From contig OY294072.1 in the NCBI GenBank assembly GCA_958510875.1, positions 3,410,001 to 3,474,000 on the forward strand: a stretch of DNA of 64,000 nt. The letters run 5' to 3'. The DNA is from Endomychus coccineus (lineage: Eukaryota > Arthropoda > Insecta > Coleoptera > Endomychidae). The notes under the pieces were generated by a model. The model was not told the DNA's origin and did no database searches. It saw nothing but the letters and a program-made list of their open reading frames with translations. A program made the translations under genes and the position numbers. This document shows, piece after piece, positions 13,528 through 24,041 of the stretch; within the stretch, counting starts at the first letter, position 1; each line of letters opens with the position of its first letter.

Positions 13528-14080
13528 AGTAGATGAACTGGTCGCGTTCTACGATCAAGAACCAAGATGGCGACCATAGGGGTGTCGGTGGTAAGGAATG
13601 GATGTGTGTGATAAGGTGTGAGATAAGGATATGTTGTTTGTAAAGAGTATACAGGGTGCGTACAAAAAGTGTGTCACATGTACAGGGTCACGTGACAATC
13701 ACGAGGCAGCTGCCATCGAGTATACAGGGTGTGTACAAAAAGTGTGTCACATGTACAGGGGTCATGTGACTATCACATAACAGCTGTCATGGCGGACCTA
13801 AGGTACAGATTGCTTCGTGGAGATGTCACCACCACGTGACAGCTGTCATGGAGGACCTAAGGTACAGACTGCTCCGTGGAGGTGTCCCCACCACGTGACA
13901 GCTGTCATGGCGGGCCTAAGGTACAGACTGCTTCGTGGAGATGTCCCCACCACGTGACAGCTGTCATGGTGGACCTAAGGTACAGATTGCGCTGTAGAGG
14001 TGTCACCATCACGTGACAGCTGTCATGGCGGGCCTAAGGTACAGACTGCTTCGTGGAGGTGGCGCCACCAGTTCGACTCG
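13528..14080 (+). repeat. Copy 1 left terminal inverted repeat
   Basis: The outer 130 bp is unique sequence and includes a YY1-like AAGATGGCG. Two ~80-bp units follow, each with GTATACAGGGTG.GTACAAAAAGTGTG. Then come five tandem 59-60-bp units built around GTGACAGCTGTCATGG, each ending with CCTAAGGTACAGA. The inner boundary is CCAGTTCGACTCGT near 14080. It pairs with 32410-33117. Confidence 0.93.
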
Positions 14081-14148
14081 TCCGCCTCACCCGGTTCGTT
14101 CTAGTTTGTATTGTTGATGTTAATATCGATGAAGCAGTTTAGCTCAAG

Positions 14149-14700
14149 ATGAAGTGTGTGGCGGTTGACATTCAGAGCTTCCAAATCTCATACCATGGAA
14201 TGATAGTTAAGGAACTTGTTTTGGTGGATTGTGAGAAAAGGTTAGAAAAATATTTTCTATTCAAGTCACCCACACCGCTAAGTGAACTTGCCGGAAATTA
14301 AATGAAGCAAGTAATGTTTTGTGAAAAGTACCACGGAATTCCATACAACTCTGGATACCAGGACTATACTAGGATGGAGGAAATTTTCAAGGAAAATATT
14401 GACCCAAATAGCATCATATACGTTAGTGGACAGGGTAAAGCCAAATTCATAGTGAACATCCTAAAAAAATTGGGGTTAGATCGCCAGGTGAAAGTCTTGA
14501 ATTTGAAAGGTAGCTGTCCAGAATTTGTTCGAGGAAACTGTAGATATATCTGCCTTCATCACTCCCACCACAATAATTCTATGTGCTGCAGTGTAAACAG
14601 CTGGAAATTGTTTGAATATGTTACGAAGGAAGATGCCCATCTAGATTTATTACGATGGTTTCAAAAAATGGGTATGGGGGGCACTCTCCCCCAAAACTGA
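14149..14700 (+). pseudogene. Gene A copy 1: small VDIQ protein, nonsense-broken
   Basis: The same reading frame as the intact 184-residue gene at 41303-41857, starting with MKCVAVDIQSF. A TAA at 14299-14301 replaces a glutamine codon, about 50 residues in; the frame then runs on to 14700. Function is unknown. It is paralogous to gene R at the other end of the element: both share VDIQ.F near the N-terminus, an LFK..PLS.L segment, HG..Y.SG, IIYV.G..KA.F and a C-terminal C..H......C..N pattern. The acidic VDIQ start and overall size leave room for an RNase H/DnaQ-like fold, but that is a guess. Confidence 0.8.
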
Positions 14701-14711
14701 CTAGTATTGAT

Positions 14712-14897
14712 ATGTCTTTGGAAGAACACCCACGTAAACTGTTTGAATTTCATGTGGAATTAGTAGCACTGAATGAAGACATAAAATTTTACGAAGATAA
14801 AAAGTTAACTATAAGCCAACTAGGTAATTTGAGTATAAGTGGAGGGGATGGTTGTGTTGAAATCAAATTTCATAATCCTAACCGCAATATTGAATGA
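14712..14897 (+). CDS. Gene B, first frame (copy 1)
   Basis: A 61-residue frame starting MSLEEHPRKLFEFH, matching the start of the copy 2 frame at 41865. It ends in TGA just where copy 2 reads TGG. Its last 59 bases overlap the second B frame (14839-15336), which is in the +1 frame and carries the rest of a plausible protein. No family was recognised. The first frame probably forms the N-terminal part of a larger product made by +1 frameshifting or splicing. Alternatively, the gene was already broken in the common ancestor of both copies. Confidence 0.5.
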   Translation: MSLEEHPRKLFEFHVELVALNEDIKFYEDKKLTISQLGNLSISGGDGCVEIKFHNPNRNIE

Positions 14898-15336
14898 GGT
14901 CCTATATACAAACGTACCACCTCGAGTGAATCGGATTTATATATGTCCCAACAAGGATGCCTTCGTTGAGAGGGAATGTAATCGAACTGAATGGCAGCCC
15001 CTAGACCACCAACTAGTTAATGAAAATCAATTGGAGGTATTCTCATACGTTATTCCTAAAACTATGTTACCAACATTCAACTATAAACTCAAGTTATTAT
15101 TCCATAATGGAAGTGAGGGAGACGTGGTGAATTGGCAGCAAACTGAAGCCTCAACACCTGCGGCGGCAGCAATCAATTGCCTAAGCAATGTATCTGAAGC
15201 TCAACCACCACAGAAAGAAAATGAAATCTATGCTATGCAATGTTTCAATCTTAGTGTATTATCAGTTTTACTACTGAAAATCCTCTTTAAAAATGTAAAG
15301 AAACGTATTAATAATAATAATAATAATAATAAATAA
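14839..15336 (+). CDS. Gene B, second frame: probable C-terminally anchored membrane protein (copy 1)
   Basis: A 165-residue frame, +1 relative to the preceding one. The strongest protein-like part starts near VPPRVNRIYICPN. Near the C-terminus a hydrophobic stretch (FNLSVLSVLLLKILF) followed by a basic tail (KNVKKR) looks like a single membrane span with a short cytoplasmic end. Potential N-glycosylation sites (NRT, NGS, NVS, NLS) lie before it. Copy 2 keeps the whole frame with few changes. An asparagine run from an AAT repeat extends the C-terminus here. Topology would suit a virion or cell-surface protein, but nothing in the sequence names one. Confidence 0.5.
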   Translation: MEGMVVLKSNFIILTAILNEVLYTNVPPRVNRIYICPNKDAFVERECNRTEWQPLDHQLVNENQLEVFSYVIPKTMLPTFNYKLKLLFHNGSEGDVVNWQQTEASTPAAAAINCLSNVSEAQPPQKENEIYAMQCFNLSVLSVLLLKILFKNVKKRINNNNNNNK

Positions 15337-15458
15337 TGAAAGTATTGCTGTTGTTTGATTAAGAATAGGAGATAGGGAATGAGTTAGACACATACATTTA
15401 ACTTTTAACTTTATTCCACAAGATATATACAATTTACACTTAAATCTAATAATATATT

Positions 15459-16453
15459 CTATAAAAGTTCAATGAGAAAGATCATACCCCGAGCTCTCCG
15501 CATTTCAGCGATCTGTAAAAAGAAAGAAAAATAACTTTAGTTGATAAATAATGAATACAATACAATAATAATGTGTGTGTGTGTGTGTGTTTGATTCACT
15601 CACTTTTTTTCTCAAGCGACCCAAATCGCACTCCAACCCCACCACCAGGGAACATTCCCCGTCTGGCGGCTCAACCAAAAAACGGCAGCCCTCCAAAACC
15701 CGCAGTTGTGACTCCTGTAATTGTGAATAAAACAAGGGTACTCATTAAATAATAGAAAACATAGGTATAAGGTAAACATACTTCAAACATCAGCTCCGCC
15801 AAGTAGTGGCGTAAACCATGAATACACATTTCCTCATAAATCTGCTGCTGCTGCTGCTGCGGGGGAGGTGTCGACGAAGGTGCAGGTGATTGGTATGGAC
15901 GAGGTAATGATCTATTGAGAAAGTAGAATTAGAATTGAAATAATTCTAGAGTTAATATGTTAATATGAATACATACAAAATGTCTGGGGTGCTCGCTGAA
16001 GACCTGGACTTGGGTAGGTAATTCGTTCAATCTGTAATTATTGAAATTAGTAAGCAAATATTTCACAAGTAGAAAAAATCACATACATCATGTCCTCCAC
16101 CAATAAAATCTCGTCGGATTTGATGAAAATAAGAGTAATTCAATAATCGAAATAATATATCAAAAATTATAAAAAAAAACATACGTTAAATCAATTATTC
16201 CGTGCGGATCACGCAATTCCGGGAATAAATCATCTACATCATCAGATGCCTCCAATACATCTAGATATTCTAGTTCTATTTTGATTTCTTCCTCAGAATA
16301 ATGACTAAAAAAAATTGCAATCAAGATATATAGTAAGATCGAAATGAAATAAAAAACAACTCACTTGTCTTTCATCCAAAATCGCATCTGCTCTTTGTTC
16401 AGTATATCGAACCGGTTGGTGAATATTTCTACGTGCTCGGTGAATGCGCCCAT
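15459..16453 (-). CDS. Gene C copy 1: seven-exon small acidic protein with SIM-like motif
   Basis: Read leftward from ATG at 16453, exons 16365-16453, 16185-16304, 16087-16119, 15978-16031, 15782-15911, 15604-15714 and 15459-15512 join into one 197-codon frame ending in TAG. Donors are GTGAGT or GTATGT; acceptors are pyrimidine-rich and end in AG, with introns of about 55-90 bases. The exon 3 acceptor is the exception: it reads AA here and AG in copy 2. Exon 3 is 33 bases, so skipping it keeps the frame. The product starts MGAFTEHVEIFTNRFD. It has an acidic middle with IIDLT followed by SDE, the shape of a SUMO-interacting motif, then a proline/glutamine-rich linker and a basic end. Function is unknown; a nuclear regulatory role is inference. 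It diverges from gene D. Confidence 0.65.
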
Positions 16454-16574
16454 TTTTCTCTATATCACACTTTACCACTCTGAGAATAATACTATTTTCC
16501 TCCTTTGAAGTGCCATAGGTTTTATACACTATATTTAATCATTGAATATGCGATAAACTAAAATTAAACTAATT

Positions 16575-16800
16575 CGCAGAAATTGATAAAGTTGTTTTTC
16601 ACCAAGCATGAACGCTATACATGACGTCAATCGATAAGAAGTTCCTATAAAAACAAATTGATAAAGTTGTTATTCGCCACGCATGAACGATATACATGAC
16701 GTCAATTGATAAGAAGTTCCTAAAAAGAAAGCGATAAAGTTGTTATTGACCGACTCGATGGCGCCGTCAACTGATAAGAAGTTCCTATAAAACGCGATAT
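16575..16800. promoter_or_regulatory. Triplicated bidirectional promoter repeat between C and D (copy 1)
   Basis: Three tandem ~70-bp units, each with GATAAAGTTGTT, a CATGA(A)CG block, TGACGTCA (perfect CRE in units 1 and 2, decayed in unit 3), the GATA-type TGATAAG, and GTTCCTATAAAA or GTTCCTAAAAA. The last TATAAAA is at 16786-16792. Established site types: CRE (CREB/ATF) and WGATAR (GATA factors). That they act as early-gene control is inference. Confidence 0.6.
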
Positions 16801-16883
16801 GCGTATCTCAAGTTATTATTAAATTCATTATTAAATCTGAGTTAGATTCAACCAGACGTGTTTTTGTGAGTGCTAAAATCTAG

Positions 16884-17155
16884 GTGAGTTTATTTTATTA
16901 ATTAACTTAAACGTTATTTTCCTATGTAGGGTTGATTTATATGTAGGGAATATTTATTTTTCTTTTCTTAAAAAATATACTGGTAGAACTTTAACTTTTT
17001 GAAAGTATTTATTAATCTTCTTTTATACAATTTGCTTAGTAAAATATTTAATAATATTTTGGTGTATTTATTAATCTTCAATTTGGTGGGGTAAATTCAA
17101 CACACACACACACAAAAATAATTCTTCACTGTTAACTTCCATCGATTTGTTTTAG
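16884..17155 (+). other. 5' leader intron of gene D (copy 1)
   Basis: Donor TAG|GTGAGT at 16884 and acceptor TTTGTTTTAG ending at 17155, 26 bases before the gene D ATG. The same pair is conserved at 45434-45694 in copy 2. With the gene C introns this indicates nuclear transcription and splicing of the left-arm genes. Confidence 0.6.
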
Positions 17156-17181
17156 ATTAAAAAAAAAAATAAAATAAAAAA

Positions 17182-17502
17182 ATGGATTTCTCCAAACTGA
17201 ATCAAATTTCACTCTTGCAGATGGCAACACCTACAAAGATTGCAGACTTAAAATTAGATGTACCACATTTAATTTTAAATTTGAAAACAGTACACATCAA
17301 ATTTGGGGAGGCTGTTTTAGCAGAATTAGAAGGTGACCTAACTGTTTTCCTGCCTAAGCGACTAACAACAGTGCTTATCCCCATAATCGATATCATCAAT
17401 AAGGGACAGAACACCGCATTAATATATCGAGGGGAAGAAGCGATTGAGGCAGGAAAATCTTGTGCAAAAATAGAATTCTGCGAATTGCCTCCTAGGAGTT
17501 GA
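17182..17502 (+). CDS. Gene D copy 1: small OB-fold-like protein
   Basis: 106 residues, starting MDFSKLNQISLLQ, preceded by a leader intron and an A-rich leader. The pattern VHIKFGEAVLAELEGDLTVFLPKRL, a linker, then ALIYRGEE and a closing KIEF strand resembles small beta-barrel (OB-fold) proteins that often lie near the polymerase in insect Polintons. A single-stranded-DNA-binding role would fit its position just ahead of polymerase E, but it is inferred from strand pattern only. Intact in both copies. Confidence 0.6.
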   Translation: MDFSKLNQISLLQMATPTKIADLKLDVPHLILNLKTVHIKFGEAVLAELEGDLTVFLPKRLTTVLIPIIDIINKGQNTALIYRGEEAIEAGKSCAKIEFCELPPRS

Positions 17503-17602
17503 GAGAGAGAACCTTACAGCAACACCACTGACGACAAGGGCAACATCCCTCCTGTACTGTTCTTATATATCATAAGGTAGGCTGCTTGTTTTATTTTCAA
17601 CT

Positions 17603-20600
17603 ATGGTTTCGATCGCTAAAATCAGTGGGGAGATTGTGAAAATTATCAATGAGGCTCAACGGGATTTATTAAAATCGAAATTATCCCCTCAGGAAATAAC
17701 AAAGTGGATAGGTTTCTGTACAAAGTACATTAGGACTTTTTCCAGGCATTTAACCAAAGACACCTTGAATTTACCCTGTAAGAACCAACTTCAATGTAAT
17801 ATTGGGCATTTAAAATGATTCAAAATTTTATTAGGGGTTCGAAATAAACCGCCCACAACTAATAAGAACCGTAGTGAGCGAATCCGTTGGGAGGAAGGTA
17901 AATGCGCATTTTCCCAACGAATTCGAACTGGCTTTATAAAGAACATTTCACATTTAGATCCGATAAATTTTTTGTATGATGCTTTTCATCTTTTCAGTCC
18001 TAGAATCACCAAAATTTTAGATACATACAATTTCATTAAGGTAAACACTACATTTTGTGGGGAATATATGTGGCTCAATGCGATCGACGAGCTTATCCAA
18101 ACAGAGTATAAATATTTCCACACCAAGTCCGCTCCAATAGATGCTTTTACAAATTTATTGGAGTGGTTCAAGGAGAATGTAATTGATAAACTTCAAGTTA
18201 AGCTGGATGATTTTTTAGAACGCGACTCGGGGTGGAGCATTAGGGAGGTTATCAGTTTGGGGGTGAATATAAATAAGCATGAAACCATCAATTCGGGCTC
18301 TTCGTATATCGTTCTCCCAAAAGAAATACTCCTGAAGCGTGCTGTTATTAATATTAAAAATTACGATGAATACTGTTTTGCCTGGGCAGTAACAGCGGGA
18401 CCACATCCAGCAGCAGCAAATACAGCTCGTGTTTCTTCATATCCACATTTTAGTAATGTTTTAAATTTACAAAATCTAACATTTCCCCTTCCTATATCAC
18501 AAATTCCAACTTTCGAGAAAAATAACAATATTTCAATTCATGTATTCGTTTTGGAATTATGTGGGGGTGATGAGCAGCAGAGCGAACATGTGGAGAAATT
18601 GAAGGTTCTCCCTGCATATTTAACTAAAAATAAATTAGAGAGGCATTTTAATTTACTACTAATCCAAGATAAATATTATCGAGATGTAGAACCTGCGAAA
18701 TCCCCAAATTTCATTGACCCCACCGTTAAATTTCACTATTGTCTAATTAAAAATTTATCAAGACTTGTAAATTCTCAAATTACCACACGCCAAAAAACTT
18801 ACTTGTGTGAGCGATGTTTAAATAATTTCAAGAGCGAGAATAAGTATGAAAATCACATTGAGGATTGTGGTAGAATGAACATGTGTAAAATCACATTCCC
18901 CCAAGATGATTATTTGAAATTTAATAATCACTCAAACAAACTACCCATACCATTTATTATTTATTTTGACTTTGAAGCTCTCCTATTACCTATTCAGAAC
19001 TGCTCTCAATCTAATGTAAGTTCATATACGAACAAAACCCAGCTACACGAGGCGTATAGTGTTGGGTATTATTTAAAATGCCAATTTAACAATTCCCTAT
19101 CACGATTTGATAGTTATAGAGGATTAGACTCGGCCGAATGGTTGACAGATGAACTAGATAAAATTGGGGAATTTATCGATCTGAAACTTAAATCTATTGT
19201 ACCTATGGACTTGAATGGTATTAGTTTCCTTGATATAATGAAGGAAACGAAATGTCATATTTGTGAGAGACAGTTCGAAGAGGGAGATGTTCGTGTTAGA
19301 GATCATTGCCATTTCACGGGCAAATATCGAGGATTAGCCCATCAAGATTGTAATCTTAATTACAAATATCGATTCGTAGTGCCTGTTGTGGCTCATAACC
19401 TCAGTGGGTACGATACGTTTTTGCTGATTCGAGATATAGCCAAATCGTCCAAACAAAATATTCAAGTACTCCCAATCAATAAAGAGAAGTATATAAGTTT
19501 CACTAGAAGTACGAAAAATTCCATGGTTAAATTCCGTTTCATCGATTCATGTAGGTTTTTAGATTTAAGCTTGGACAAATTAGTGTCATATTTGAAAGTG
19601 GAGGATTTGAATATTTTGAAAAGCGAGTTTGCGCACTCATCCGATGATGAATTTAAATTACTAACTCGTAAGGGAGTATTTCCCTATGAACACTTAGATG
19701 AATGGGGTAAAATGAACGAGGAAAATCTTCCTCCAATAGAGAAATTTTTTAATAAATTACGCGACGAATCGATAAGTGAGGATGATTATAGGCATGCTCA
19801 AACAATTTGGACTAGTTTTAATTGTGAAAATTTATGTGATTATTCAGATTTATATTTGAAGACAGATGTTTTATTATTGGCCGATGTATTTGAGAATTTT
19901 CGCAGCAAATGTATGGATCCTGTTGCTTTAGATCCGGCCCACTATTTCACGGTTCCCTCCTTCACGTGGGACTGTATGTTGAAATATACGAATGTATCTT
20001 TACAATATTTGAAAGACATCGATATGGTCTTATTTGTGGAGAAGGGAATTCGTGGAGGTGTGAGCCAATGCAGTAATCGATTTGCAAAGGCCAATAAAAA
20101 ATACATGAATAATCACGACCCCGAAAAAGAGACAAGTTACCTCATGTATTTTGACGTTTGTTATTTGTACGGATGGGCTATGATTCAATATTTGCCCTAT
20201 GATGGGTTCAAGTGGGTTGAAAATCTCGATGATGTAGACGTAAGAAACGTCTCAGACGAAAGTCCAATCGGCTACATATTGGAAGTCGATTTAGATTACC
20301 CAGCTGAACTACATGATCTGCATGAAGATCTCCCTCTTTGTCCCACTCACACAGCACCACCCGACAGCAAATTATCTAAATTACTAACAACTCTCCACAA
20401 TAAATCAAAATGTATCATTCACTATCGAAATTTAAAACAATGTTTGGCGCTGGGAATGGTGCTGAAAAAAGTCCATAGAATTTTGGAATTTAAGCAAGCT
20501 CCGTGGCTTAAAGCATACATAGATCTCAACACTAGATTGAGGGCAGCTTCTAAAAATGCGTTTGAAATAGCTCTCTCCAAGCTGCTGATCAACGCAATTT

Positions 20601-21379
20601 TCGGTAAATCTATGGAGAATGTACGGAAGCATAGACTAGTTAGATTAGTTAATAAATGGTATGGGCCCTATGGGGCTCGCTATTATATTTCTCAACCTAA
20701 TTTCAATAGCAGCAAGATATTTGAGGAGAATTTGGTAGCCATAGAACAGAATAAATTAAATTTTTATTCAACAAACCCATCTATGTGAGGATGTCTATTT
20801 TGGACATCTCCAAAACCTGCGTTTACGATTTTCATTATGGCTTCATGTTGAAATTATACAAAAGACCCTGGATTGATGCGATTATGTTACACTGATACTG
20901 ACAGTTTGATTTACCATATTATTACAAACGATGACATTTATGAATCAATTATAAATAGAAATATCGGGAAATTTGATACGAGTGATTATGCTCCAGACAA
21001 CCTCTTTAAGATTTTGCAGGTCAACAAAAAAGTAGTAGGCTTAATGAAGGACGACAACAAAGGGCTCCTCATGGATAAGTTCGTTGGTTTGCGGGCAAAA
21101 ATGTACAGCTTCACTGTCCAAAATCAAAATCGCGTCACAAAGAAAACCAAAGAGGTGCGCGAGTATGTCTTACGAAACACCATTACATTCGAAGACTATG
21201 TTAGATGTCTGGAAGAGAACATAGAGATGTATCGTGTCCAGAGATCTATCCGCTCTTTTGACCTTAAGTTATACACAATTGAGCAGAATAAAATCGCTTT
21301 GAGCCCCTTTGATAATAAACGGGTAATATTGGGGGATAAAACAAGCACCCTACCTTATGGACACTGTTCTTTAGGTTAG
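17603..21379 (+). pseudogene. polB: Gene E copy 1: protein-primed family B DNA polymerase, broken
   Basis: Replicative polymerase of the element, expected to copy linear DNA with a protein primer. The start is MVSIAKISGE at 17603. Motifs in order: a C2H2-like finger (YLCERCLNNF...H....C), Exo I FDFEAL near 18967, a DHCHF..KYRG..H..CN endonuclease-like finger, Exo II HNLSGYD, Exo III YLKTDVLLLADVF, Pol A YFDV..LYGWAM, Pol B KLLINAIFGKSMEN and Pol C YTDTDS. Lesions: TGA at 17816-17818, a frame shift near 20758 soon followed by TGA, and another near 20858. Motif A reads YFDVCYLYG here against YFDVCNLYG in copy 2. Convergent with gene F. Confidence 0.95.
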
Positions 21380-21643
21380 AATTGAGATTTTTGATGTTTT
21401 TTTAATATTTCAAGATATTTTGTAAATTTGGGTAGTAGTAGTAGTAGTAGTAGTTGTGTAAATTATATATGTATTCTTGTTTTAAATTAGTGGGGTTAAG
21501 ATATTTTGTAAGTAAATATGATTATACACATTTTTGATTGATTTAGATGTATATAATTGGCTGTATGTATTTTTCTTCATCCTATTAAATATTTTATGAG
21601 GAAGTTGGGTGTTTTGATAAACCAAAAATAATAGCATCAATTT
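21380..21643. other. Convergent intergenic gap E/F (copy 1)
   Basis: AT-rich, with a GTA trinucleotide run near 21430. AATAAA-type signals occur on both strands close to 21625-21645, fitting the 3' ends of polymerase (+) and gene F (-). The trinucleotide run is shorter in copy 2. Confidence 0.4.
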
Positions 21644-22404
21644 TTATTGTTTAAAATCATACATAACTCTATTTTTATAGAAAAATAACATTTCTCTAAG
21701 TGTATTGGTCAATAAACAGTCGGGCGAAATACCGATAAAACAATACAAAAGAGTCATTTCATCGGGCTGCTGATGCTGGTCTCTCGTACTTTTAATCATA
21801 TCAATAACATTATGATAGTATGTGGAAAATCCAAAATGTTCCAGAAAAGACATTCGATGTGATAGCACTCCATCGTTGATTCGAATTATTTCTCGAACAT
21901 CTTCCTCACACAACCACACATGCATATTGTGCTTTGTAACTTGAAGTAATTTAACATTATTGAAGTGCACAAGTTGAACTATTTGACAGTATTCATCGGA
22001 TAATATGGGGGCCCCATCGAAATCTGATTGTAGACTTGTGAAGAATTCGGTGATTTTCACTCGTAGAATATCGATGAAATCGATCCATTCCAGCAGGCTA
22101 AAGCTGTCTTTACAATTTTGGGTAAGTTGAATGAGTGAGATTGTAGGTGAGAGGGTTCGCACAGGACTCAATCCACATTTGATTTCATAACTTGCCCCAC
22201 CAACGGGTACGTTGTATTCATCAATAGGAATGGCTCGTCTTTTGCCTTCATCTCAAACTCTCCTAAAAGCCGATCCAACTCGAAACAACTGCTGCTGCTT
22301 CTATCTTCACCAACACTATCCTGGGACAACATCTTATTAAAACTGTTCTGAATTGTCCGATTCACTTGAACCTGACCCTCAAGCCAAATATTTACACCTC
22401 GCAC
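21644..22404 (-). pseudogene. Gene F copy 1: unknown protein, frameshifted
   Basis: Two overlapping leftward frames (22168-22404 and 21644-22171) correspond to one continuous gene in copy 2 (50204-50932). One fewer C in a C-run near 22192 shifts the frame. The intact product is about 242 residues: a serine-rich acidic N-terminal part, then a globular part with WIDFIDILRVKITEFF, a long middle with VWLCEEDVREIIRIND, and FGFSTYYHNVIDMIK near the end. I do not recognise the family. It is the last gene of the leftward cluster. Confidence 0.7.
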
Positions 22405-22509
22405 ATGCGCAGCTCATTAGCAGCATATTTCTTTGATTTGATTGGAAGTTTGGATGAGAACATCGAGGCATAAAACTTGAAGTGTGGGGGGAGGAGAAAA
22501 TTTGTGGTG

Positions 22510-23025
22510 TTAGTTGCGTTCCCCACCGAGTATGTACGAGTCGAAGAAGAAAGTTTTATTAGGAGGTCCTCTACGAATCCCTCGTAGATCCATTATTTCA
22601 CTTCGGTAAGGCAGAAGGGCGACTCGATAAAAATCAACATCAATTTCACTCTGTAGCACTCTGTAACAATCAAGTATATACGATCCTGGTTTTGGGATTA
22701 TACCGGGAACTTGGTGTAATATGAAATTCTTCCATCTATTTTCGTATATAAAGTAGCCTTCAACATTCATATCAATTATCTTCCAGACGTTTTCGGATGG
22801 GTTGAAATCTCCTCCGAAATAGAAAATATCTACACACGCGCATTCTTTCACAGCTCCAATAATGAACGTTACAAATTCTCCTGCGATTATTCAATTTTTC
22901 GAGGGTAATTGTAATTCTTCGATGTTTTCCATCAAATTTGGCGGACATACACTTTTAAATTGTTTTGCATCGTACACGGTGGTAAGTCCATTATGAGCAA
23001 AACTGTTGTACAATTGCGAAGACAT
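22510..23025 (-). pseudogene. Gene G copy 1: unknown protein, possible nucleotidyltransferase-like, nonsense-broken
   Basis: Start MSSQLYNSFAHN at 23025. A TGG tryptophan codon of copy 2 reads TGA at 22889-22891, splitting the frame. The remainder to 22510 is open and includes VDIFYFGGDFNP and GYFIYENRWKNF. The IAGEFVTF...VDIFYF arrangement seen in copy 2 recalls the G-(x)-D-x-D layout of nucleotidyltransferase folds, but this is a weak resemblance. The end of the frame also differs from copy 2. Confidence 0.6.
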
Positions 23026-23116
23026 TTTCACGCAGACTGATTCGATTATTTGACTTCCACCACTTGCTTGAAGCACCAGTCAAATATTTTATCAGGAAGA
23101 CATGCGCAGTAGCACA

Positions 23117-24041
23117 TTATACAACTTCAGAATTTTCAATCCAACTTTTCTCTTTCATACGGTACCACTTTACATACATTTTGTTACCCTTTTTTCGGAG
23201 CACCTTCTCAATCAAATAAACGTCTGGCTGTTTGGTTTTCTGCAATTCTTCCTCGTAGAAACAACCGCTGATTGGTGCGTTGGTCATATCTTCTAGTAGA
23301 TATGTGATCGGGTTGGTAATTTTAACTTTGATGATTTTAAATAATTCCGCACTCCAATTGGGCGTAAATCCCTTCTCAAAAATATGTTTAGCTTTACTTA
23401 TTCGCACAATATCCCCCACGTGGTATTTGTGAGGTAGGGCCAACTTAATGTGTGAGTAAGATTGCTTCAATATGCGACTTTCATTCTGTTTCGTAACCTT
23501 GAACGGAGCCATTTTTATAGTTCCATGTTTACGTTGATTATATTTTTCGGTGACTTCTTGAAGTGTATCCACCCATTTGTATTTCCCGCTCGGACTGAAT
23601 CGCTTGTAGATCGCTTCTTTCAACGTTCGAATGACGCGTTCAGCAATGGCGGCTTTCTTCACAGAATACGTATTATAATGGTTGATTTTATGTTTTTTCA
23701 TTAGCTCGTCAAAGTGCCTGTCGAAGAATTTTTTACCTTGATCGCTTTGTAGGTTCCTAGGCGTACGATGTGGTGTGGGTCCTTCCAGTAATATAGAATT
23801 GACTGCTTTCCGAACCTCTTCGGCCGATTTCGTTTTCAGCGGGCGTGTCCATAGAAATTTCGAGAAGCAATCGATCACCACCAAAATATATTTAAACCCT
23901 CGATTTTCGCGCGCATAATTACCCAGCAAGATCCATTTGCCACAAGTCATCCAACCCTTTTATGATTGTTCTGCGACGTTTAAAATTCTTTCTAACAGGC
24001 TTATGAAGCTCATCAACCACCTGCGCTTTACCCTTCATCAT
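23117..24041 (-). pseudogene. Gene H copy 1: retrovirus-like integrase with chromodomain, frameshifted
   Basis: Leftward DDE integrase that would insert the element and make the 6-bp duplication. The frame from 24041 hits a stop soon after the first catalytic aspartate because five bases present in copy 2 are missing near 23945. The rest, 23117-23950, is open: VVIDCFSKF, the second aspartate in LQSDQGKKF, the glutamate in AERVIRTLKE, an SH3-like region, and a C-terminal chromodomain-like YLIEKVLRKKGNKMYVKW. A 381-bp tandem duplication begins inside this gene. Confidence 0.93.

Noticed and set aside
21644..22171. Gene F as a PC4-like or other named DNA-binding protein
   Set aside because: Only a vague resemblance; no diagnostic motif could be pointed to, so it is left as unknown.
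23102..23296. Plus-strand frames opposite integrase (also 23462-23704, 51594-51818, 51984-52226)
   Set aside because: Antisense shadows; conservation is explained by the integrase on the other strand.
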